Shown here: positions 8,248-16,600 of the stretch, in pieces
How positions within the stretch are numbered: position 1 is the stretch's first letter
Layout of the letters: the number at the start of each line of letters is the position of its first letter
Assembly: GCA_903837305.1 (NCBI GenBank)
Contig: CAILUB010000068.1
Span: forward strand, 1 to 28,745
DNA: 28,745 nucleotides
Direction of reading: 5' to 3'
DNA from: an uncultured Cytophagaceae bacterium
Lineage (GTDB): Bacteria > Bacteroidota > Bacteroidia > Cytophagales > Spirosomataceae
Position numbers and translations under genes: made by a program
Notes under the pieces: generated by a model
What the model was told of the DNA's origin: nothing
Seen by the model: only the letters and a program-made list of their open reading frames with translations
Database searches by the model: none

Positions 8248-9884
8248 TGAAAAAAATCGCCTTATTTCTATTTTTCGCCAGCCCAGTATTGGCTCAAACA
8301 AAAACAGATCTGTCTGGAGCTGCTAACCTGTTTGATTTAACTTTTACGACGCAGGAATTAGATACGCTTTATTCGGATGTGGTTGATAATCTGGCAAATT
8401 ACAAGGCGATGCACGCAATTTCATTGAATAATAGTGTGCCTTTGAGTCTTTGGCAAAATCCGAAATTGCCCGGAATGAAATTTGATCAAACCCAGCGCCC
8501 GGTAGTGTGGCCAGCGGTGAAAGCGACGCTGCCGAAAAATCGCAATGATCTAGCTTTTTATTCCATCGATCAATTAGCGCATCTAATCAAGACCAAGCAA
8601 ATCACTTCGGTCGAATTAACCTCTTTTTTTATAGAGCGAATCAAGAAACACGGAGAGACCTTGCAATGCGTGATTAGCATTCAGGAGGATTTGGCACTGG
8701 CTCAGGCGCGTCAGGCAGATCAGGATATAGCGAGTGGTAAATACCGAGGCTTATTGCATGGGATTCCTTACGGTTTGAAGGATTTATTTGCCGTTAAAGG
8801 TACAAAAACGACTTGGGGCGCCGCTCCATACAAGGATCAGGTGATCAACGAAGATGCCTATGTCTATTCAAAATTGAAGGAAGCAGGGGCTGTTTTAGTC
8901 GCCAAATTCACCTTAGGTGCCCTAGCGATGGGGGATTATTGGTATGGTGGAAGAACAAAAAATCCGTGGAATCTAAGCTTTGGATCATCCGGATCTTCTG
9001 CAGGCTCCGCCTCGGCTACGGTTGCTGGATTAGTCCCTTTCGCCATCGGAACAGAAACGTGGGGTAGTATTGTTTCTCCGGCGACCACTTGTGGAGCTAC
9101 GGGATTACGGCCTACTTTTGGGAGTATTTCTCGCTCAGGTGCGATGGCTTTAAGTTATTCGTTGGATAAAGTAGGACCTATCTGTCGTTCGGCAAATGAC
9201 GCCGCGATTGTTTTTCATTTTTTGCACGGGACAGATGGAAAGGATTTGGCAGCTGTAAACATGCCCTTTAATTACCAGGCAAATCGCCCAGTGAAAGGAA
9301 TGAAGATTGCCTATGCGAAAAATTATTTTGACAAAATCAAAGACACAACCCGTAGTGAATGGAAATTCTTGGCTGATTTGAAGAAACAAGGTGTTCAATT
9401 AATTCCTGTCGATTTCCCAGATGAAAATGTCTATAAAGTAAATATCATGGATGTGGTGATAGGGGCAGAGTGTGCGGCACAATTCGATGAGATGACGCGT
9501 AAAAATATCGATGATCAGCTCACACGCCAAACCAAAAATGACTGGCCTAATCAATTCAGAACCGCTCGTTTTGTTCCTGCAGTCGAATACATCAACGCCC
9601 AACGTCACCGGTATTTGTTAATGCAAGAGGTAAATAAAGTCGTCTCTCAATACGATGCAATTATTTGTCCATCACGTGGAGGCGGTAATCAATCTGCTAT
9701 TACGAATTTAACGGGTCATCCGGTGGTCTGTGTTCCTACCGGTTTTGATGCGAAAAACAGTTTGCCTACGGGTATCTCATTCGTTGGTAAATTATATGAT
9801 GAGGGCACTTTATTACGCATTGCTCAATTTTATCAGGATCATACTCGTTTCGAGGAAGTACATCCAGAAAAATTCTTGAATTGA
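8247..9884 (+). CDS. Exported amidase (amidase-signature family)
   Basis: Hydrolyses an amide bond through a Ser-cisSer-Lys triad; the substrate is unknown. It has 545 residues. The N-terminus (MKKIALFLFFASPVLAQ) is a Sec signal peptide, so the enzyme is periplasmic or secreted, unlike the cytoplasmic GatA subunit it resembles. About 75 residues of lead sequence precede the family core. Triad residues: Lys178 in GIPYGLKD, cis-Ser250 in GSSAGSASA and Ser274 in GTETWGSI. The common TGGSIR is changed to TWGSIV here, while the nucleophile is kept. The later part, ICPSRGGGN and GHPVVCVPTGF, also fits the family. Start ATG 8247 shares its A with the GH13 stop codon. An exported amidase coupled to an amylase is an odd pairing; it may act on peptides or amidated sugars (inference). 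Confidence 0.9.
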   Translation: MKKIALFLFFASPVLAQTKTDLSGAANLFDLTFTTQELDTLYSDVVDNLANYKAMHAISLNNSVPLSLWQNPKLPGMKFDQTQRPVVWPAVKATLPKNRNDLAFYSIDQLAHLIKTKQITSVELTSFFIERIKKHGETLQCVISIQEDLALAQARQADQDIASGKYRGLLHGIPYGLKDLFAVKGTKTTWGAAPYKDQVINEDAYVYSKLKEAGAVLVAKFTLGALAMGDYWYGGRTKNPWNLSFGSSGSSAGSASATVAGLVPFAIGTETWGSIVSPATTCGATGLRPTFGSISRSGAMALSYSLDKVGPICRSANDAAIVFHFLHGTDGKDLAAVNMPFNYQANRPVKGMKIAYAKNYFDKIKDTTRSEWKFLADLKKQGVQLIPVDFPDENVYKVNIMDVVIGAECAAQFDEMTRKNIDDQLTRQTKNDWPNQFRTARFVPAVEYINAQRHRYLLMQEVNKVVSQYDAIICPSRGGGNQSAITNLTGHPVVCVPTGFDAKNSLPTGISFVGKLYDEGTLLRIAQFYQDHTRFEEVHPEKFLN

Positions 9885-9887
9885 TTG

Positions 9888-9912
9888 ATGTATAGTAGTT
9901 TATACATTTTTT
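9888..9912 (+). terminator. Weak AT-rich hairpin with T run after the amidase
   Basis: ATGTATA (9888-9894) pairs with TATACAT (9901-9907) across a 6-nt loop, followed by T residues to 9912. The stem is perfect but all A/T apart from one G-C pair, so termination would be partial. It lies 4 nt after the amidase stop and about 45 nt before the next gene, which may thus be partly uncoupled from it. Confidence 0.4.
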
Positions 9913-9955
9913 ATTTCTAATATTGGGACAAATAAACCTATAAAACTATTGAATC

Positions 9956-11389
9956 ATGAGCATCTCCAGACGTAGCTTTTTAGAAAAAAGCGCCTTAGCA
10001 TCTAGTTTTTATATAGTTCCTCGCCATGTTTTGGGAGGAAAAGGATTTTTAGCACCCAGCGATAAATTAATCGTAGCGGGTATTGGAGTAGGAGGTAAAG
10101 GGAAATCGGATTTGAAAAAATTCTATGAAAGTGGGAAAGCAGAAATTGCTTTTTTATGCGACGTAGATGATCGTCAAGCAAAGGATTCCGTTGCAGCCTA
10201 TCCGAAAGCAAAATATTACAAAGATTGGCGTAAGCTAATGGAGGTGGAATCGAAAAATTTCGATGCGGTTTCTGTTTCAACGCCTGATCATAACCACGCG
10301 GTTCAAGCGATGGCAGCCATGCAACTGGGCAAACACGTGTACGTTCAAAAACCGATGACACACGATATTTATGAAGCGCGCATGCTAACGGCTGCCGCTG
10401 ATAAATACAAAGTCGTGACGCAAATGGGTAACCAGGGTTCCTCTGGGGATGGTGTTCGTCAATTAGTGGAATGGTTCGATGCAGGAATTATAGGGGATGT
10501 GCATACGGTCCAAATTTGGACAAATCGTCCTATCTGGCCACAAGGGATTCCTTGGTCTACCGCGAAGCCACCGGTTCCAGCGGGATTAGACTGGGATTTA
10601 TGGTTAGGAACGGCACCTTATAAGGATTATGTAGACAATTTAATTCCAGGCTCATGGAGAGGTTGGTGGGATTATGGAACAGGTGCTCTAGGTGATTTAG
10701 GTTGCCATTTAATGGAAGCTCCTTTCCGCGTTTTAGGACTTAAATATGCGTCTGATGTGCAGGCAAGTGTGGGTAGTGTCTTTACGGCTTTTGGCCAAAG
10801 AGGGGTATTCCCTGACAGCTGCCCTCCATCGAGTCATGCCACGTTAACGTTCCCGAAGACGTCTAAAACGAAAGGACCAATAACCATGCATTGGATGGAC
10901 GGTGGTATTAAACCAGAGCGCCCAGAAGAATTAGGTCCGGATGAAATGTTTGGTGATGGAAACTCAGGTATTCTATTTATCGGTACGAAAGGAAAAATGA
11001 TGGCCAGCGAATATGCAGCTAATCCACGTTTATTACCTCTTTCTAGAAATCAAGAGGTGAAGGTGAAGCAAAAATTAGAACGTGTACCAGGCAGTGCAGA
11101 AGGTCACTATGCCCAGTGGGTAGAAGGTGCGATTGCTGGTTACGGAAATAAGCAAATGAGTTCTTCATTTGAAATGGCTGGACCATTAACGGAAGCGATC
11201 TTGATGGCGAATCTAGCGATTCGCGTAGCAGATATGCCTTTCCCTCGTACTACTGGAAGGGGAAATCATTATCCTGGGTCGAATACGAAATTGCTGTGGG
11301 ACAATGAGAACATGCGCGTGACGAATTTCGATGCGGCAAATCAATTTGTTAAACGCACGTATCGAGAGGGTTGGAGTTTAGGCGTTTAG
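9956..11389 (+). CDS. Tat-exported Gfo/Idh/MocA-family oxidoreductase
   Basis: An NAD(P)-dependent sugar or cyclitol dehydrogenase-like protein of 477 residues. The N-terminus MSISRRSFLEKSALASS carries a twin-arginine motif (SRRSFL, R5-R6), so it is exported folded, probably with its cofactor bound. The Rossmann fold begins at GIGVGGKGKSDL (about 43-54). The family lysine lies in YVQKPMTHD (K132), where EKP is usual. TPDHNHAVQAM and WWDYGTGALGDLGCHLMEAPF are typical of the Bacteroidota exported subfamily. ATG 9956 directly precedes the Tat signal. It follows GH13 and the amidase on the same strand. Substrate unknown; some relatives act as exported glycosidases or sugar oxidoreductases using bound NAD (established for GH109-type relatives), which I cannot assign from sequence alone. 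Confidence 0.9.
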   Translation: MSISRRSFLEKSALASSFYIVPRHVLGGKGFLAPSDKLIVAGIGVGGKGKSDLKKFYESGKAEIAFLCDVDDRQAKDSVAAYPKAKYYKDWRKLMEVESKNFDAVSVSTPDHNHAVQAMAAMQLGKHVYVQKPMTHDIYEARMLTAAADKYKVVTQMGNQGSSGDGVRQLVEWFDAGIIGDVHTVQIWTNRPIWPQGIPWSTAKPPVPAGLDWDLWLGTAPYKDYVDNLIPGSWRGWWDYGTGALGDLGCHLMEAPFRVLGLKYASDVQASVGSVFTAFGQRGVFPDSCPPSSHATLTFPKTSKTKGPITMHWMDGGIKPERPEELGPDEMFGDGNSGILFIGTKGKMMASEYAANPRLLPLSRNQEVKVKQKLERVPGSAEGHYAQWVEGAIAGYGNKQMSSSFEMAGPLTEAILMANLAIRVADMPFPRTTGRGNHYPGSNTKLLWDNENMRVTNFDAANQFVKRTYREGWSLGV

Positions 11390-11425
11390 GCTAACCTAGT
11401 TTATCTGCGTATAAAATGACTAAAT

Positions 11426-11456
11426 TGCCGCATGCGTACATGCGGCATTTTATTTT
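11426..11456 (+). terminator. Hairpin with T-rich tail that contains the next gene's start codon
   Basis: A perfect 9-bp stem, TGCCGCATG (11426-11434) with CATGCGGCA (11439-11447), has a 4-nt loop CGTA and is followed by TTTTATTTTT. It has the form of an intrinsic terminator for the oxidoreductase gene. The last three bases of the 5' arm are the ATG (11432-11434) of the L,D-transpeptidase, so the same fold would also hide that start codon. Confidence 0.6.
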
Positions 11457-12322
11457 TCCTCTCTTTTTCAGTTTTCGCTCAGGAACCTGATTTTCACTAT
11501 AAAGCCTTTTCGATCAAAGTGGACTCTGTCAGCTCAGGTGTGGAGGTGCGGAAAATTCAAGCTTTAGCAGCAGTTGAAAAAGATCCTGGGAAACAAGCCC
11601 TTCTTAAAAAAGCGTTAAAAGACTACCTCTGGCTCGATGGATTGCGCAAGAATCGCAAGGTGATTTTAGTTAATATTCCTGCAGCCCAACTGCGGGTTTT
11701 TGAAGATGTGAAGGAAGTCTTGCAGATGCGCGTGATTTTAGGTAAAAAGAAAAGTCCAACGCGTACCTTACTCAGCAAAGTAGATGAATTGACCATACAT
11801 CCTTATTGGTTTGTCACACCCCGCATGGCGCGCGTAGAGCTGCTACCTAAGATTAAGCGAAATCTAGCATTTTTAGATAACAATCAGATTCAAGTATTAA
11901 ATTCAAAATACCGGGTGATTGATCCCAATTCAATCGATTGGTCAGGTTTAAACAAGCATAATTTCCCTTATATTTTGCGCCAAAACAGCGGAGAAAACAA
12001 TGCCTTAGGTGCTTTAAAATTCCATTTCAACAATCCCTATAGCCTCTATTTGCACGACACAGATTCGAAGAAACTGTTCAAACAGCCCCAGCGTTTTTAC
12101 AGCCACGGCTGTATCCGTATAGAAAAGCCCAAAGAACTAGCTCGATTATTGCTAGGCGAAAATCACATCGCACTAGACACTGTCAAATTCAATCACCACA
12201 TTAAGAACCCTAAGCCTTTGGCATTAAAAGCAAAGGAGGAATATATTCTCGTAATCTGGTATTCTCTAGTGGATTTTGACATACGAGGGGAGCTGGTGTA
12301 TTTCAAAGATGTTTATCGGTAG
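11432..12322 (+). CDS. L,D-transpeptidase (YkuD domain, YcbB/LdtD-like)
   Basis: Cross-links or edits peptidoglycan, using a cysteine to attack meso-diaminopimelate-containing stems; acts in the periplasm. It has 296 residues with a short signal peptide (MRTCGILFFLSFSVFAQ). ILVNIPAAQLRVFED (about 77-90) opens the YkuD domain. NALGALKFHFNNPYSLYLHDT resembles the YcbB group, with H208 in LHDT and the catalytic C227 in YSHGCIR. It is much shorter than E. coli YcbB (about 615), lacking the long N-terminal and peptidoglycan-binding parts. The start is the only in-frame ATG before the signal peptide; it sits in a hairpin. An ATG at 11416 is out of frame and soon stops. The stop codon TAG (12320-12322) is supplied by the first unit of the repeat array. 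Confidence 0.9.
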   Translation: MRTCGILFFLSFSVFAQEPDFHYKAFSIKVDSVSSGVEVRKIQALAAVEKDPGKQALLKKALKDYLWLDGLRKNRKVILVNIPAAQLRVFEDVKEVLQMRVILGKKKSPTRTLLSKVDELTIHPYWFVTPRMARVELLPKIKRNLAFLDNNQIQVLNSKYRVIDPNSIDWSGLNKHNFPYILRQNSGENNALGALKFHFNNPYSLYLHDTDSKKLFKQPQRFYSHGCIRIEKPKELARLLLGENHIALDTVKFNHHIKNPKPLALKAKEEYILVIWYSLVDFDIRGELVYFKDVYR

Positions 12323-12430
12323 TCGTCCTTCGGACTTAGTCATCGCTGCGCGATTTAGTCGTCCTTCGGACTTAGTCATCGCTGCGCGATTTAGTCGTCC
12401 TTCGGACTTAGTCGTCCTGCGGACTTAGTC
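12320..12430. repeat. Array of six small triloop hairpins joined by TTAGTC
   Basis: A short TAGTC is followed by units each made of a small hairpin plus TTAGTC. Type A is GTCC-TTC-GGAC (starts at 12325, 12361, 12397, and a variant with loop TGC at 12414). Type B is ATCGC-TGC-GCGAT (12342, 12378). The order is A B A B A A. Bases 12325-12360 and 12361-12396 are identical 36-bp copies. It fills the whole gap between two convergent genes and gives both their stops: TAG at 12320 on plus, and TAA at 12427-12425 on minus within the last unit. GGAC can also pair with the next GTCC over TTAGTC. A bidirectional termination or RNA-stability role is possible, but there is no T tract. Confidence 0.9.
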
Positions 12431-13237
12431 AAGTAGTCTTGTTTTACCTAGATGGTTAATTATATCGGATGCTACGAGGCTTGATTTTGATTGTGTTTCA
12501 ATGGCGATGTCCGCTGCTAATCCATGCACATATACCGCTAAGCAAGCCGCATCTGCATTTTCATATCCTTGGGCGCAAAGAGCTGCCGTGATCCCTGTCA
12601 AGACATCACCAGATCCGGCTGTCGCCATTCCGTCATTTCCCGTTGTATTGACGAATTGTTGACCAGACGGAAGTGAAACCAAGGTAGGCGAGGATTTTAA
12701 AATAAGGTTAGTGGAATGAGCATGCGAAAAGGCAAAACTTTGCTGCTCACTATTTCCGGAAAATTTTTGAATCCGGGCAAACTCCCCTACATGCGGTGTC
12801 AAAATATGGCGCTCATTTAACAGATTCAATAAATCTGGATGGAGCCCCAAAATACTCAGCGCATCGGCGTCGATGACTAAAGGACCCACATAGTTTAGCA
12901 AAAGATACCTCAAATTGTAGATAGCCTCCTCTGAAAAACCGATGCCAGGTCCGATTGCGATAGCATCAAAATGACTAAGGTCTAAATCAGTTATGGCGGC
13001 CGTCGTATACATGATTTCTGGATTCCCTGTTAACAAGGCAGATAAACCCTCTACTGGAATCTTAGCTGTTACTAATCCACATCCGGCATGTAAGGCTGCT
13101 CTAGCACACAGAATACCAGAACCGACCTTACCCGGACTTCCTGCAATAATAAGTACATGCCCGAACGTTTTTTTATGGCCCTTTAATAGCCGGTGTTTAG
13201 TATGGGTTGTAACCCAGTTATTGTCGATTTGATTCAT
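12425..13237 (-). CDS. nnrD: ADP-dependent NAD(P)H-hydrate dehydratase (stand-alone)
   Basis: Repairs damaged, hydrated NADH and NADPH with ADP as phosphate source; cytoplasmic. The 270 residues match the C-terminal (carbohydrate kinase-like) half of YjeF/Nnr proteins. FGHVLIIAGSPGKVGSGILCARAAL is the nucleotide-fold start, AIAIGPGIG and VIDADAL follow, then LTPHVGEFARI and NTTGNDGMATAGSGDVLTG, with the catalytic Asp211 in GSGD. The usual bacterial Nnr is a bifunctional fusion of about 500 residues with an N-terminal epimerase (NnrE). That half is absent here, so an epimerase must be encoded elsewhere if the organism has one. The last codon (Asp) and the TAA stop lie in the TTAGTC repeat unit, read as GACTAA on this strand. 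It is convergent with the L,D-transpeptidase and divergent from susC. Confidence 0.93.
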   Translation of the reverse strand: MNQIDNNWVTTHTKHRLLKGHKKTFGHVLIIAGSPGKVGSGILCARAALHAGCGLVTAKIPVEGLSALLTGNPEIMYTTAAITDLDLSHFDAIAIGPGIGFSEEAIYNLRYLLLNYVGPLVIDADALSILGLHPDLLNLLNERHILTPHVGEFARIQKFSGNSEQQSFAFSHAHSTNLILKSSPTLVSLPSGQQFVNTTGNDGMATAGSGDVLTGITAALCAQGYENADAACLAVYVHGLAADIAIETQSKSSLVASDIINHLGKTRLLD

Positions 13238-13605
13238 AGCCTCAAGCTATTCATTTTTGACTAAGTAAACTATCTCTCATCATTAGTATAACAGGTTCTT
13301 GCTGTTTCCAAATAAAGTACACAACGATTTTGCTCAAAAGAGGGGTTTATTAGCAGCTAATGGTTGCTTTTGATCAAATTTTCAAAAGACAGTATAGCAC
13401 ACTTATTACTAGAAAAAATGCCAAAAAAATGTATATAATTTTAGAAAATAACAATTTTGTTATATATTTGATCACAATTTGGTAATAATTATAGTACCAA
13501 TTATTAAATATATGTTTCATTTTAAAAACTAAGAAAGGAGGGCACTTAGAATTATTTAATTAAAAGATTAACCATTTTTCACATTTTCTAACAAAAAACA
13601 ATTTT
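13238..13605. other. Intergenic region and long susC leader
   Basis: These 368 bp contain the susC promoter and a leader of about 130 nt, with no real gene. Palindromes of a TTTTGnTCAAAA kind lie at 13328-13339 and 13367-13388. A TTGGTA/TACCAA inverted repeat is at 13479-13500. A six-codon ATG frame (13512-13532) ends just before a perfect anti-SD match, AGGAGG (13536-13541), which lies 64 nt before the susC ATG. No obvious promoter for nnrD was seen. Confidence 0.6.
13439..13470 (+). promoter_or_regulatory. Likely susC promoter (Bacteroidota type)
   Basis: TATATTTG at 13463-13470 matches the -7 consensus TAnnTTTG exactly. TTTT at 13439-13442 (consensus TTTG, 3 of 4) lies 20 bp upstream. Transcription would start near 13476, giving a leader of about 130 nt. 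The -7 box overlaps TTTGATCA, a half of the palindromic motif found twice upstream, which suggests repressor or activator control (inference). Confidence 0.6.
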
Positions 13606-16600
13606 ATGAAAAACAAATTACTAACTCAACTGCTGGGTGTATTTGCTGTATTGGTTCTGTTTCTTGGGAGTCATGCTGCATCCGCTCAAGGTAACAAGAT
13701 CACGGGTAAAGTCGTTGCTGCAAAAGATGGCGATGGCATACCGGGCGCTTCGGTTATCGTTAAAGGCTCTAAATCTGGTGTTGCATCAGATGCCAATGGT
13801 AACTTTACTATTTCTGCTGAAAGCAACAGTATTTTAACTGTTTCTTCAGTAGGTTTCTCTTCACAAGACGTTAAATTAGGTTCTCAAACCTCAATTACAG
13901 TTCGTTTAGCTGAAGAAAGTTCTACTTTAAATGAAGTTGTTGTAACAGGTTACGGTTCTCAGTCTAAAAGAGCTATTACTGGTGCAGTAACAACAGTAGA
14001 CGCAAAAGATTTACAAGCTGTTCCAGCAACTACTTTCGCTCAACAATTACAAGGTCGTGCTTCTGGTGTGACTATCGTAAATGATGCAACTCCAGGAGGT
14101 AACGCAACAGTACGTATTCGTGGTTTTGGTACAATCGGTAACAATGATCCTTTATATGTTATTGATGGAACTCCTACTGAAAACCAAGGTAATTTAAACC
14201 CAAATGACATTGAGACTATCCAAATCTTGAAAGATGCTTCTGCTTCTTCTATTTATGGTTCTCGTGCAGCGAATGGTGTTGTTATCATCACAACTAAAAA
14301 AGGAAAAACAGGTGCACCGAAAATTACTTTCAGTTCATACTATGGAACTCAAAATGTTGCGAATGATGTTCAATCATTAAACGCTAAAGAATTAGGACAA
14401 TATTTATACTTAGCTGATAAATATGCAGGAAAGACACCATCTCACGGTCAATATACTTTTGGATCGAATGGTGAAGTTTCTATCCCTGATTATGTATTCC
14501 CAAGTGCTGGAAAAGCGGGTTCTGCTGGTGTAGATCCTAAATTATATTCATTAACTCCTGACAATATTTATGCAATTACTAAAGCTGCAGATACGTATTG
14601 GTGGGGTGCTATGACTCAATCTGCTCCTATCATGAACTACCAATTGAGCGCAAGCGGTGCTACAGAAAATAGCAAGTATGCTTTATCATTAGGTATGTTT
14701 AGTCAAGATGGTGTAGTTAAGTTCATTGGTTACGATCGTTATACTTTACGTTCTAACACAGAGTTTTCTGCGATTAACAAAAGATTGCGTGTAGGTGAAA
14801 ACTTTACAGTAGCTATTGATAACCGTAAAGGTGGTTTCGGTAACAACGAAGAGCAAAATGCTGTTTCTGGTTCTTACAAGCACCATCCTTTATTGCCAAT
14901 TTTTGATATTGCAGGTAATTTTGCTGGTAGCCGTGGTGCTAACTTAGGTAACAACTCTAACCCATACGCTACTTTAGCGCGTGAGGCTGATAACAGACGT
15001 TACGGTATGAGAGCATTCGGTAACGTTTATGCTGAATTTGATATCGTTGCAGGAATTACTGCTAAAACTAGTTTTGGTATCGATGCTACAACTAGCAATG
15101 GTAAATACTTAGGACGTGCTAACCCAGAATACGTAGAAGGTAGCTTCAATAACGGTTCTACTTCTAATACAAGCTATGATTACCAATGGGTATGGCAAAA
15201 TACGCTATCATACACTAAGACATTCAATGATGTTCACAAAATTGATGCTTATGTTGGTTTAGAGTCAATCAAAGCGTTTGGAGAATATTTTGGAGCAGGT
15301 CGTAATGGGTATGCTTTCGAAATCCCTTCTATTATGGGTTATTTAGATCTAGGAGATCCTACAAGAGTTTCTAACTACGGTAGCGTAGGTAATGATTATA
15401 CATTATCTTCTCAATTCGGTAAATTTAACTATGCTTATGGAGACAAATATTTATTCCAAGCAATCGTTAGAAATGACGCATCGTCTAGATTCTTGTCAGC
15501 TTCTCGTAATGCACTTTTCCCTGCATTCTCTTTAGGATGGCGTTTATCAGAAGAAAGTTTCATGAAAGATCAACTTACTTTTGTTAATGACTTGAAATTA
15601 CGTTTCGGTTGGGGTAAGACAGGTAACCAAAAAATTGGTAACTACAATGCTTACACTACTTACCGTTCAAACATTTTCAATGCTGGTTATCCAATCGATG
15701 GTTCTCAAACTACTCCAGCAATTGGTTATGATGCTAATGCTTTTGGTAACCCTAATGCTAAGTGGGAAACTACAACTTCAACTAACTTCGGTTTAGATGC
15801 TGCTTTGTTAGACAACCATTTAACAGTTGAATTGGATGTTTGGAATCGTGTAACATCTGATATGTTATTCACAACACCTATTACTTTCACTGCAGGTGAT
15901 GCTAGAGCTCCGGCTTTCAACGTAGGTCAAATGACTAACAAAGGAGTTGACTTAGGAATTAGCTACAAAAATTCAGTAGGTGATTTACGTTACGCTATTT
16001 CAGGTAACTTATCTACTTACACAAATAATGTAGATAAATTAGATGCATCTCCTAATACGCGTTTCTTCGGATATGGTTCTCGTGTTCCTGCTGTTACATT
16101 AACTCAAGCTGGTTTACCACTTTCTTCTTTTTACGGATACAAAGTTTTAGGCATCTTCCAATCTGACGAAGAAGCTAAAGCTTGGGCTCCATATGAAAAT
16201 TACAATAAAGCGGGTAAATTCAAATATGCTGATATCAATGGTGATAATAAAATTACTGATGCTGACCGTACGATCATCGGTTCACCTCACCCTGAATTCA
16301 CATATGGTTTAAATTTGAACTTAGGCTATAAAGCATTTGAATTAACAGTATTTGCTAACGGATCTCAAGGTAATGATATCTTTAACTATACTCGTTTCTT
16401 CTCTGATTTCAATTCATTCCAAGGAAACCGTTCTAAGCGTGCATTATATGAGGCTTGGCAACCAACTAACAAAGGTGGTACTGTGCCTATCATGGATGCT
16501 AACGACCAAGTATCAAGCCGTCCTTCAAGCTATTTCTTAGAAGATGGTTCATACTTACGTATCAAGAATGTTCAATTAACGTATAATTTACCTCGTTCTC

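Noticed and set aside
12320..12430. CRISPR array
   Set aside because: Units are 17-19 bp with constant hairpins and 6-bp linkers. There are no unique spacers of about 30 bp and no cas genes.
13259..13266. GACTAAGT upstream of nnrD as another copy of the TAGTC repeat
   Set aside because: A single 8-base match without hairpin or neighbouring units can be chance.
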